Shown: positions 1-8,102 of the stretch, in pieces
Layout: each line of letters starts with the position of its first letter
How positions within the stretch are numbered: position 1 is the stretch's first letter
Origin: an uncultured Gemmataceae bacterium
Lineage (GTDB): Bacteria; Planctomycetota; Planctomycetia; Gemmatales; Gemmataceae
Reading direction: 5' to 3'
DNA length: 64,000 bases
Assembly (NCBI GenBank): GCA_937923405.1
Contig: CALDUY010000029.1
Coordinates: 1 to 64,000 of the forward strand
Program-made: the position numbers and the translations under genes
The notes under the pieces: model-generated
The model's database searches: none
What the model was told of the DNA's origin: nothing
Seen by the model: the letters and a program-made list of their open reading frames with translations, nothing else

Positions 1-119
1 GGGAAAGCGTTGAACTTGATGCGCAGGGGAGAGGGGAAAGCGTTGAACTTGATGCGCAGGGGAGAGGGGAAAGCGTTGAACTTGATGCGCAGGGGAGAGG
101 GGAAAGCGTTGGACTTCGC
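1..119 (+). repeat. 33-bp tandem repeat, three full copies plus a partial copy
   Basis: Exact 33-bp units lie at 1-33, 34-66 and 67-99, followed by a partial unit from 100 that diverges after about 12 bases. Because 33 is a multiple of three, frame 1 stays open through the array and reads an 11-residue repeat (GKALNLMRRGE), ending at a TAG at 127-129, eight bases before the DUF1501 start. It may therefore be the 3' end of a gene that begins outside the window; DUF1501 genes are commonly preceded by DUF1549/DUF1553 genes. It could equally be a noncoding minisatellite, and I cannot decide from this fragment. Confidence 0.9.
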
Positions 120-137
120 GGCGCTCTAGCAGAGCAG

Positions 138-1601
138 ATGGAATCACTGGACTTGCCCTCCTCTCTCTTCACTCGTCGCGCTTTCCTCACTCAGGCGGGG
201 TGTGGTTTGGGAGCCATTGCCTTGGCGTCTCTGCTGGGCCAGGAAAGCCGCGCCGCTGCTCCGCCGAGGAGCGGTTATCCCGAAGCACTGCCGGGGTTGC
301 CGCATCATCCGGCCCGAGCCAAACGAGTGATCTATCTCTTTCAATCCGGCGCGCCGTCGCAACTCGATCTGTTCGATCCCAAGCCGGGATTAGAGAAACG
401 CCGTGGCGAGGAACTGCCCGACTCGATCCGCCAGGGGCAGCGGTTGACGGGGATGACGGCGACACAGACCTCGTTCCCCATCGCGCCGAGCAAGTTCCGC
501 TTCGCTCGGCACGGCCAGTCCGGAGCCTGGGTCAGCGAACTGTTGCCGCACACGGCTCGGGTCGTCGATGATCTCTGCTTCGTGCGATCGATGTACACCG
601 AGGCGATCAACCACGACCCGGCGATCACGTTCTTTCAGACTGGAGCGCAGCTGGCCGGTCGGCCCTCGATTGGAGCGTGGCTCTCGTATGGTTTGGGCAG
701 CATGAACCGCGATCTGCCGGCGTTCGTCGTGCTGGTGTCCAAAGGGAGTGGCAATCCCGCCGATCAGCCGCTCTACGATCGCCTCTGGGGAGCTGGCTTT
801 CTTCCGTCGCGCTATCAGGGGGTCAAGTTCCGCTCCGGCAGCGATCCGGTGCTGTACCTGACCAACCCCGCAGGTATCGACCTGTCCACCCGCCGCCGCC
901 AGCTAGACGACCTGGCCGCCTTGAACCGCCTCCGTCTCGACGAAGTCGGCGATCCGGAAATCGCCACGCGCATCGCTCAATACGAGATGGCCTTTCGCAT
1001 GCAAACCAGCGTGCCTGAACTTGTCGATCTCTCTGGGGAACCAGAGTCAACGTTCCGGCTCTACGGTGAAGACGCGCGCAAGCCGGGCACCTACGCGGCC
1101 AACTGTCTGCTAGCTAGGCGACTGATCGAGCGCGGCGTGCGCTTCGTGCAGCTGTTTCATCGCGGTTGGGATCAGCATGCCGACCTGCCCAAGCAGCTGG
1201 CCGGCCAGTGTCGCGACACCGACCAGGCTTCCGCTGCACTCATTACCGATCTCAAAAGGCGTGGATTACTCGACGATACCCTCGTCGTCTGGGGTGGCGA
1301 GTTCGGTCGTACCGTTTATTGTCAGGGGACGTTCACCCACGACAACTACGGACGGGATCATCATCCGCGTTGCTTCACCCTCTGGATGGCCGGGGCCGGC
1401 ATCCGCGCCGGCTACACCCACGGCGAGACCGACGACTTCAACTACAACATCGTCCGCGATCCGGTCCACGTTCACGATCTGCATGCCACGCTGTTGCACC
1501 TGCTCGGCATCGATCACACGCGGCTGACCTTCAAGTTCCAAGGCCGGCACCACCGTCTGACCGACGTGCATGGTCAGGTGATTCGACCGCTCTTGTCGTG
1601 A
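138..1601 (+). CDS. DUF1501 family protein, Tat-exported
   Basis: A 487-residue protein of the DUF1501 family, which has an alkaline-phosphatase/sulfatase-like fold and is greatly expanded in planctomycetes; its biochemical role is unknown. The N-terminus carries a twin-arginine signal (TRRAFL, residues 12-17) followed by a hydrophobic stretch to about residue 35, so it should be exported folded by the Tat system. The family-typical WGGEFGRT segment and the C-terminal block GRDHHPRCFTLWMAGAG are present, and the length is normal for the family. The ATG follows the possible end of an upstream reading frame by eight bases, which suggests an operon. DUF1501 genes are typically paired with a DUF1549/DUF1553 cytochrome-like gene, which would lie to the left of the window. 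Confidence 0.93.
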   Translation: MESLDLPSSLFTRRAFLTQAGCGLGAIALASLLGQESRAAAPPRSGYPEALPGLPHHPARAKRVIYLFQSGAPSQLDLFDPKPGLEKRRGEELPDSIRQGQRLTGMTATQTSFPIAPSKFRFARHGQSGAWVSELLPHTARVVDDLCFVRSMYTEAINHDPAITFFQTGAQLAGRPSIGAWLSYGLGSMNRDLPAFVVLVSKGSGNPADQPLYDRLWGAGFLPSRYQGVKFRSGSDPVLYLTNPAGIDLSTRRRQLDDLAALNRLRLDEVGDPEIATRIAQYEMAFRMQTSVPELVDLSGEPESTFRLYGEDARKPGTYAANCLLARRLIERGVRFVQLFHRGWDQHADLPKQLAGQCRDTDQASAALITDLKRRGLLDDTLVVWGGEFGRTVYCQGTFTHDNYGRDHHPRCFTLWMAGAGIRAGYTHGETDDFNYNIVRDPVHVHDLHATLLHLLGIDHTRLTFKFQGRHHRLTDVHGQVIRPLLS

Positions 1602-1697
1602 CGGTTGTATGGGTTGCTCCGAGAATTGGTTCGAACTCGTTAGCAAAAATCACTGCATCTGGCCCCAACGGGTTGCCGGTCGGCAAATCTTGGGGAA

Positions 1698-1737
1698 GGG
1701 TTGCTCTGGAGTATAGGATTTCGACTCCGAGCAGCCC
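1698..1737. other. Imperfect hairpin between DUF1501 and TIGR03000 genes
   Basis: The arms at 1698-1712 and 1724-1737 (GGGTTGCTCTGGAGT against ACTCCGAGCAGCCC) pair over about 14 bases with one bulge and one G-U pair, around an 11-base loop. It lies 96 bases after the DUF1501 stop and 58 bases before the next start. No T-tract follows it, so it is either a weak terminator of the upstream gene or a structured leader of the downstream one. Confidence 0.35.
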
Positions 1738-1795
1738 CGCGCAGGGAAGACGGCCAGCATCGGAGTAGGGAAGCTCACGACGAGAAGGTGCAACA

Positions 1796-2488
1796 ATGAA
1801 TCGCTACGGATGGGTACTGGTGGTCGCGGCGTTGGGGGCGACGACCTCACAGGCCAACTGGCTGTTCCCCAAAGGCGTGGGGAAGTACGGCCCGTATACT
1901 GGCGGCCACGGTTACAGCTATGCGACGGCCTATCACTATGGCTTTGCCTGGTCGGCGGCAGACACCTGGAACCGTGACATCTTCAACTTCCCCAGTGGCT
2001 ACTCTCCCTACCGGCCTTATGGCAAACCGATCTCCAAAACCGTCTTCCCCCATCCGGAAACTCCTTATATCGCTGTTCCTGGACCAGATGGTCTGTATCG
2101 TCTCGTCAAGCCGGGCCTGCCACCGTTGATGGATGAACCTGTGCCTGGTGTGCTGGCACCGATTCAGTCGCCGCACTTGCAGCCAGTCCCGGTTGAGGCT
2201 CAAGCTACGGCTCAGGCTCCAGCGCTGCTGCCCGCGCCCACGACGTCAGCGACGATCAAGATTCACGTTCCGCCGGCCGCCGAGGTCTGGATCGAGAAGG
2301 AAAAGCTCCAGCAGACCGGCAGCGATCGCGTGACGCAGACGGCTCCACTGGCTCCGGGCAAGATGCACATCATCGCCGTGCGGGCCAAGTGGAAGGAGAA
2401 CGGCCGCGACTTCGACCAGATCCGCGTAGTCGGCGTTCGCGCTGGCGAAACTGCCAAGGTCACGTTCGACTCGAACATTCAGCCGTGA
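1796..2488 (+). CDS. TIGR03000 domain protein, secreted
   Basis: A 230-residue protein with a signal peptide (MNRYGWVLVVAALGATTSQA, residues 1-20) and a Gly/Tyr/Pro-rich first half. The C-terminal 80 residues match the planctomycete-specific TIGR03000 pattern: a beta-rich segment with a PPAAEVWIE strand, then LAPGKMHIIAVRAKW, ending in an AGETAKVTF strand. The function of TIGR03000 domains is unknown; they occur in many copies in Gemmata-like genomes. The start is supported by AGAAGG at 1783-1788, seven bases upstream. The gene converges on the DUF4175 gene, and the two are separated by a palindromic repeat. Confidence 0.85.
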   Translation: MNRYGWVLVVAALGATTSQANWLFPKGVGKYGPYTGGHGYSYATAYHYGFAWSAADTWNRDIFNFPSGYSPYRPYGKPISKTVFPHPETPYIAVPGPDGLYRLVKPGLPPLMDEPVPGVLAPIQSPHLQPVPVEAQATAQAPALLPAPTTSATIKIHVPPAAEVWIEKEKLQQTGSDRVTQTAPLAPGKMHIIAVRAKWKENGRDFDQIRVVGVRAGETAKVTFDSNIQP

Positions 2489-2509
2489 GTTTAGAGCGCT
2501 AGGCCCACA

Positions 2510-2573
2510 CGGTAGCCGCCGACTTTAGTCCCTGCTTGGCCCAGCGTTCGCCGGCTAAAGCCGACGGCTACCG
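2510..2573. repeat. Palindromic intergenic element (GGCTAAAGCC family) at convergent gene ends
   Basis: The left arm 2510-2531 and right arm 2553-2573 are near-perfect inverted copies, with about 19 of 21 positions pairing (CGGTAGCCG... against ...CGGCTACCG). The right arm contains the TAG stop codon of the minus-strand DUF4175 gene, so the repeat overlaps the end of that gene. It sits between convergent genes and could act as a bidirectional terminator. Related elements lie near 47.8 kb and 56.8 kb. Confidence 0.8.
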
Positions 2574-5500
2574 GGCGTTCGAGCGCGGTTTGCGCGTGTC
2601 GGCGATTTGCTCGAAGTAGAGCTTAATCATTCGCGCGTAGTCGTCGCCGTAGCGAGCTTTCATTTGCTGAGTGATCTTCGTCTGCACTTCACCGGGAAGT
2701 TCGCCCCACTTCTTGCCGCTGTACTGAGCCAGCTCTTTGGGCAATAAGCGCGTGTCGACCGCGCCGCCGCCGGGTGCCCCGCGCTCGCTGGGGTTGGACG
2801 GGCTACGCGGCTGCATGGCCTGAGCCAACTGCTGGGCGGCCTGTTGCAGATTGTTGGCAGCCTGCTCCATCGCTTGCTGGGCTTCGTTCGGCTGATTGCC
2901 CTGCATCGCCTGGTTGGCTCGACGCATCTGGTTGCGGGCTTGCTGCACGGCCCGGCCCGCTTGTCCCGAGGGTGAAGTCGGATTGGCCTGCTGAGCGGCT
3001 TGCTCGGCTTGTCGAGCCGCCTGTTCCAGGTTGCGGGCAGCTTGCTCACGCTGCTGCTGGGCCGCTGACTGATTGCCCTGTCGACTCAGGTCATTGGCCG
3101 CTCGCATCTGCTGCTCGGCCTGACGAGCCGCCTGAGCAGCCTGGCGTGTTGGATCAGACGATGACCCAATTTGTTCCAGCTCGCGGCCCAGCTCACCGGC
3201 CTGACGAGACAGTTCGGCCTGTCGGGATCGTTGTTGGGCCCGTTGGGCCGACGGATCGTTGGCCGATGGCTGGGCTTGCTTGTTCAACGCTTCCTGACGC
3301 TGAGCCAAGCGGCGCGCCTGCTCCAGCGTATCGCCCTGAGCATTCTCGCCGCGTGGTGTTTTAGCTAGCTCGTTGGCTAACTGCCGGAAGCGCTCGGCGG
3401 CCTGCCGCCCCGCCTCCTGAGCGCGCTCCAACGCTCCCGCTTGCCGGTTACGAGCGGCCTCCTGGCTGGATCGGCCAGCTTCACTAGCACGCTGAGCCGA
3501 CGACGCCTGTTCGCCCTGCTCTCGGGCCACCTCACGGGCAAGCTGCTCAGCCTGCCGAGCGATGTCGGCCTGCTCCTGAGCGAGCTTGCGGCTTGCTTCC
3601 TCGGTGCCGGCGTTTGGGGGCTGCTGCCGCTCGGCACGCAACTGCTCGCCGCTCTGTCGAGTGGCGTCGCGGAGCTGACGTTGTTGCTGGGCCAGCTGCC
3701 GGGCCATTTCTGCCTGCTCCTTGCTGGGCAGCGCCTTGCTCGGCTCAGATTTCGAGGGATCGGCTCCCAGACGTCGAGCTAGTTCGTTGAGTTTCTTCGC
3801 TGCCTCGTCCATAGCCCGCTGGCTTTCCGGACTTGTCGGACCTTGTTTAGAGGCTTCTTCGGCGGCACGGCGGGTACTCTCGACTGCCTGGCTTCGTTCT
3901 TGCGGCCGTTCCTTGGCCTCGAGATTGTGTGTCTCGTCGGCCAGCTGTCGCTGAGCGCGGCGTAGCTGGTCTTGTTGCGGTTTGCTCAGGTCCGGCTCGC
4001 GGGCTTGCTCGGCTAGGTCGCGTTGCCGACGGGCCAGCTCAGCAGCCTTTTCGTCGATCGGCTTTTGTCCTGCCAAAGCCTGTGCTAGTCGCTCCAGCTC
4101 ACGCTTGGTATCGGCCTGACGGGCCTGCGCCTCGGGCCGGTTCCGTTGCGTCAGTTGCTCCTGAGCCTGCTGGGCCGATTCTCGGGCGCGATCCCGACGC
4201 GGTTCCTGGCCGGGAGTGTCGAGTTTTTCCAGTCCCTTGGCGACCTCTTCTTGCTTACGAGCGGCTTCGGGCAACTTGCTGGCATCCTTGGCCAGGCGAG
4301 TGGCCTCGTCCTGATCGCGCGAGAGTTTCGACAACTCCTTGCGGGCCTGGGCCAGCCGTTCCTCTAGCGACGGCATCTTGTTGGAAAGCTCCCGCAGCGA
4401 CTGGCGGGCCTTCTCCATCGCGTTCTGGGCGTCACCGAAGTTCTTCTGTTCGATCGCCTGCTCGGCCTTGCTTAGGGACTCCTCGGCCTTTTTCTTCTCG
4501 GCCTGTAGCTCAGCTTTGTTGGGCACGGAGAGTTTCTCGGCGGCCTCGCGCACGGTCTGCTGTTCGCGGCGCAGCCCGGCCAGCTTCTCGTCGCTCTGGC
4601 GCACGGCGGGATCGCGCAGCCGTTGGGCGATGTTCTCCTCAATGCGAGCCAGTTGCCGAGCGGCCACCTTGGGATCGCGGGCCAGCTCCGCGCCGCGCTC
4701 CAGGTCGGCGGCCAGTCGATCCAGTTCACGAGCGGCACTGTCTTGCTGCTGAACGGCTTGGTCGGTCTTGCCCTGCTGCAACGATTCGGCGGCTTTTTTG
4801 GCGTCGGCGGGCTGCAACGGTCGAGCGAGGTTAGCGCGGGCCGGATTGGCCGTGTCTTGGGCCAGGGCTTCCGCCTTCTTCGCTAACTCCTGCTGCTTAC
4901 GGGCCAGCTCGGCTAGCCGTTCGCGTTCACGGTGTTTTTCGGTTTCCTCGCTGGCCTGAGTCAGGTCTCGCTGGGCCTGGGCCAACTCGCGCGCTTTCTC
5001 GGCGGCCTGTTTGGCTAGTTCGGCGCGAGCTTCCTCCAGAGCCTTTTTCAACGCGGGGTTCGACTCGGTCAGCTGTTGCAACTCGCGGGCCACCTCTTCC
5101 TGTTGCCGTTGCAGCTGGGCCGTCTCCTCAGCAGAGCGGTCCTGCTTCTGCGCCTGTTGTTCGGCCTGTTCGGCGAGTTGCCGTTGACGATCGGCCAACG
5201 ACTCGATCCGTGCCTGAGCCTGTCGTTCCTTGGCCAGCTGAGCGTTCAGGTCGCGCATCCGATCGACCCGAGTCATGGCCCGATCGAGTTCGTCCATCGC
5301 CTCCTGGAACTTCTGATCGCGCTCGCCGGACCGCGTTCCGGGCTTCGAGGCCTCTTGCAGCCGTTGCTCCGTTTCGCGCATCTCTTGCCGGGCCACATCC
5401 CGGGCCTGCTCAGCGAGCTTGTCGCCGCCCGGGTCCTCGCTCATCTCTCGGGCCAGTTCGCGCAGAGCCTTTTCGGTCTGCTGATTCAGCTGCTTGGCCT

Positions 5501-7226
5501 CGTCAACGCGCTTTTGATCGCGCTCGTTGAGCGACTCTTCCTGGCGGGTGTCGGCTTTGATGCTCAGAATCTTGCGTTGTTCCTGCTTAAGGTTGGCGAG
5601 AATCTCGTCGAGCTTCTTGTTGATCTCGTCACGGCGAGCGCGAATGTCCTGCTCCTTCAGCGAGCCGCCCTCGGCGACGATGCGGAGTTTGAGCCAACCC
5701 TCCGCGGGATGATAGCCGACGTGCGGACCACCGAACTCCTTCGGGAAGTTGTCGCGGAACCGAATCCGATAGTGCAGTTCCTGCCCGACCTTGACCTTGC
5801 CGGCCAGGGAGAAGTTCAACTTCCCCACCGCTTCGCGACTGCCTTCCAGAGCCATCGGCTCGACATGTGGGTTCGGTTCGTTGTCCACCCGATATTCCAA
5901 CTCGGCCCCGGCAACGGCGATGTCGTCCGCCAGGCGAATCTCCAGCGGCAGTCGATCGAACTCGCGCGCGGCGCGGGGCCCCTCGGGACCGACGAACCGC
6001 AAAGCAGCGGGCGGCTGATCGACGCGAACACTGATCGCTCCGCCGTCGCGCTCGGTGCGAACCTGATGCTCAGCATCGAGCAACAGCCGATAGCTACCCA
6101 AGCGTTCGGCGCGAAAGACGTGCCGGGCCGCCGTGCCGTCTTCGGCCAGAGTCAGCGGAATCAGCGTCGGCACCTCGCCGGGTGTGGTCCACTCTAGAGT
6201 CGCGGCCACGGCAGGCCGGGTGAAACGAAACTCCAGAGCAATTTGGCTATATTGCAGACAGGCAATATCTACCATGCCCGCCACCACTTCGCCGTCGATC
6301 ACGCTGGCGGCGTAGCTCGGCGGAGTCACGGTGACTTTCGGGCTATCGGGGGCCAGCTCGACCGGCGTGACGGCACTGATGGTGTACTCATCGCTGCGAG
6401 CATTGCCCGCCTCGACATGGTAGCGAACGTCTCCCGGCACACGCAGGGCGGCAGAGTAGCGGGCCGGCTCGGCCTCGTCAGGCAACAGGTCGTAGCGGCT
6501 GGTGCCCTGCTCGCCGACCACGACTAGTGCGGCCTTGCGTGGTAGTTGGAGATCGTCGCGCGGGAACAACAGCGCCGAGATCGTCAGCGGTCGACCACAA
6601 GCGGCGAAGACATCACCGGGTTCAACTTGGAAGGTGAAGTCGGCAGGCGGGGCGGGAGTGTGCCAGGGGACGAAGAAACGCTGAGCGAGTCGGCCATACT
6701 TCGCCGGGGCCACCGCTGCCGGAGCCAGCGTCGCCAGCACGACCACGGCAGCCAGTCCAGCGACCAGCGCCGTTGAGCGCCAAGGAATCGCCGCCGTCAC
6801 GTCGAGCTTGCCAGTCCGGGCGTCGGTCTCCTGCACCAATAGCGCGATCAACTCCGGCGAGCCGTTGCCCGACTCGGCATTCTGGCACAACTCGACCGAG
6901 GACGTGAGTCGTTCGCCCAGTTCGGGGAACCGCGCCTCGATGACGGCGGCCAGTTCGGTCGCCTCAAACGGACGAATCAGCCGACGTGCCAAGCCCACGA
7001 GAAAGAGACCGCCGACCGCGCACCAAACGGCGAGCAATCCGCCACGCACCGCAGCCGGCAGCGACTCGCGGAGCAAGTAATCGCCCAGCAGTGCTGCTCC
7101 CGCCAACAAAGCCAGCGTCAGAGCCAGCCAGCTGATTCCTCGGAGAAAGTAGTACCGACGAATGCGTCGAGCAACCTCGACGAGACGCGCGTGTAGCGAG
7201 GCAGGCAACGGCACGGTCATCGACAT
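2568..7226 (-). CDS. DUF4175 family giant coiled-coil membrane protein
   Basis: A 1552-residue protein. The first 175 residues contain about three hydrophobic segments (near 32-50, 60-80 and 152-175), consistent with an N-terminal membrane anchor. A beta-rich region follows to about residue 530, with several Ig-like strands. Roughly residues 540-1480 are a long Glu/Arg/Gln/Ala-rich helical region of heptad character, and a conserved C-terminal segment (KKWGELPGEVQTKI) precedes the end. This is the layout of planctomycete DUF4175 proteins, whose function is unknown; elsewhere they accompany MoxR ATPase/VWA gene clusters, which I do not see here. The start has GAGGA about seven bases upstream. 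The highly biased composition produces long spurious frames on the opposite strand. Confidence 0.85.
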   Translation of the reverse strand: MSMTVPLPASLHARLVEVARRIRRYYFLRGISWLALTLALLAGAALLGDYLLRESLPAAVRGGLLAVWCAVGGLFLVGLARRLIRPFEATELAAVIEARFPELGERLTSSVELCQNAESGNGSPELIALLVQETDARTGKLDVTAAIPWRSTALVAGLAAVVVLATLAPAAVAPAKYGRLAQRFFVPWHTPAPPADFTFQVEPGDVFAACGRPLTISALLFPRDDLQLPRKAALVVVGEQGTSRYDLLPDEAEPARYSAALRVPGDVRYHVEAGNARSDEYTISAVTPVELAPDSPKVTVTPPSYAASVIDGEVVAGMVDIACLQYSQIALEFRFTRPAVAATLEWTTPGEVPTLIPLTLAEDGTAARHVFRAERLGSYRLLLDAEHQVRTERDGGAISVRVDQPPAALRFVGPEGPRAAREFDRLPLEIRLADDIAVAGAELEYRVDNEPNPHVEPMALEGSREAVGKLNFSLAGKVKVGQELHYRIRFRDNFPKEFGGPHVGYHPAEGWLKLRIVAEGGSLKEQDIRARRDEINKKLDEILANLKQEQRKILSIKADTRQEESLNERDQKRVDEAKQLNQQTEKALRELAREMSEDPGGDKLAEQARDVARQEMRETEQRLQEASKPGTRSGERDQKFQEAMDELDRAMTRVDRMRDLNAQLAKERQAQARIESLADRQRQLAEQAEQQAQKQDRSAEETAQLQRQQEEVARELQQLTESNPALKKALEEARAELAKQAAEKARELAQAQRDLTQASEETEKHRERERLAELARKQQELAKKAEALAQDTANPARANLARPLQPADAKKAAESLQQGKTDQAVQQQDSAARELDRLAADLERGAELARDPKVAARQLARIEENIAQRLRDPAVRQSDEKLAGLRREQQTVREAAEKLSVPNKAELQAEKKKAEESLSKAEQAIEQKNFGDAQNAMEKARQSLRELSNKMPSLEERLAQARKELSKLSRDQDEATRLAKDASKLPEAARKQEEVAKGLEKLDTPGQEPRRDRARESAQQAQEQLTQRNRPEAQARQADTKRELERLAQALAGQKPIDEKAAELARRQRDLAEQAREPDLSKPQQDQLRRAQRQLADETHNLEAKERPQERSQAVESTRRAAEEASKQGPTSPESQRAMDEAAKKLNELARRLGADPSKSEPSKALPSKEQAEMARQLAQQQRQLRDATRQSGEQLRAERQQPPNAGTEEASRKLAQEQADIARQAEQLAREVAREQGEQASSAQRASEAGRSSQEAARNRQAGALERAQEAGRQAAERFRQLANELAKTPRGENAQGDTLEQARRLAQRQEALNKQAQPSANDPSAQRAQQRSRQAELSRQAGELGRELEQIGSSSDPTRQAAQAARQAEQQMRAANDLSRQGNQSAAQQQREQAARNLEQAARQAEQAAQQANPTSPSGQAGRAVQQARNQMRRANQAMQGNQPNEAQQAMEQAANNLQQAAQQLAQAMQPRSPSNPSERGAPGGGAVDTRLLPKELAQYSGKKWGELPGEVQTKITQQMKARYGDDYARMIKLYFEQIADTRKPRSNAR

Positions 7227-7514
7227 GGCGACATCCTCTGTAGAGAAGTCCGGCGAAGCTGGTTTGAATTGTAAACCCCGCGCACGGCCCCACGCAAGGA
7301 GTTCGCCGACGATTTCTTCTCGTCAGTTCTACGCGGCACATTTTTAACAGTTAAGCGATCGACAAATTCCTTATTGCTGAGGAAGCGAAATCACTTAGAC
7401 GGACTACTGACCGCCGAGCGATTCCATCGCTTGCCTGTCGATTTTTCGACTCAGCGCCGCGCGTAGTTGGCGCATACAACGAGACGAAGCGACCTTCCCC
7501 CATGGAGGCGGATG

Positions 7515-8084
7515 ATGGAACCTGGCCCAGAGCGGGATGAATGGCTGATGGCGCAAGTCGCATTCGGACGCGCCGATCTACTCGAACCGCTGGTACGCCG
7601 CCATGCCACTGGCTTGCTCACTTTTCTGACCCGGATGATCGGCGATCACCATCGCGCCGAGGAGTTGTTTCAGGAAGTCTTTCTCACCGTCTGGCTGAAG
7701 CGAAGACAATACGAACATCCCCGACCGTTTCGTCCCTGGTTGTACACCATCGCCCTGAACCGCTGTCGGGCTGTGTTCCGCCTGCGCACGCTGGCTCCCT
7801 CCGCCCTGGGCAACCACGAACCGCTTTCGACGTTCCGCTCGCCGGAGGAACAGGTCATTACCGCCGAGCAGGCCGACCATGTGAATCGAGCCATCACTCA
7901 TCTGCCGCCGCAGCAGCGGGCCGTCGTCGTGCTGCGCGTCTGGCAGCAGCTCCCCTACGCACGCATTGCCGAGATCGTCGGCTGCACTGAGGGGACGGTT
8001 CGTTCCCACATGCACCACGCGCTGGCCACGCTGCGCACTCTGCTGGAACCGATCATTCAGGCGCAATTTGCGCCGGACTCATAA
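7515..8084 (+). CDS. ECF-type RNA polymerase sigma factor
   Basis: About 189 residues. Region 2 runs from LEPLVRRH through EELFQEVFLTVW to FRPWLYTIALNRC. Region 4 is the C-terminal helix-turn-helix, from LPPQQRAVVVLRV to YARIAEIVGCTEGTVRSHM. It directs RNA polymerase to a specific promoter set in the cytoplasm. The frame is open from a TTG at 7467, but a GGAGG at 7504-7508 sits six bases before the ATG at 7515 (an ATG at 7512 is also in frame), so I place the start there. The next gene, 18 bp downstream, encodes a membrane zinc-finger anti-sigma fusion, almost certainly its partner. The promoter of this pair is not obvious in the roughly 285-bp divergent region shared with the DUF4175 gene. 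Confidence 0.92.
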   Translation: MEPGPERDEWLMAQVAFGRADLLEPLVRRHATGLLTFLTRMIGDHHRAEELFQEVFLTVWLKRRQYEHPRPFRPWLYTIALNRCRAVFRLRTLAPSALGNHEPLSTFRSPEEQVITAEQADHVNRAITHLPPQQRAVVVLRVWQQLPYARIAEIVGCTEGTVRSHMHHALATLRTLLEPIIQAQFAPDS

Positions 8085-8102
8085 ACATAAAGGATTTCTC
8101 CC

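Noticed and set aside
1..112. Possible CRISPR array
   Set aside because: The units are contiguous with no spacers, which makes it a tandem repeat.
1622..1650. tRNA-like TTGGTTCGAACTC
   Set aside because: It resembles a T-loop, but no acceptor stem, anticodon arm or CCA context can be built around it.
5076..6197. A 373-residue plus-strand open frame, and others (for example 3929-4834), opposite the DUF4175 gene
   Set aside because: They are shadows of the repetitive Glu/Arg/Gln/Ala coding region; leucine-rich composition mirrors the antisense codons and there is no domain or ribosome site.
7467..7514. Longer N-terminus of the first ECF sigma factor from a TTG
   Set aside because: The ATG at 7515 has GGAGG at correct spacing, and the extra residues do not belong to sigma region 2.
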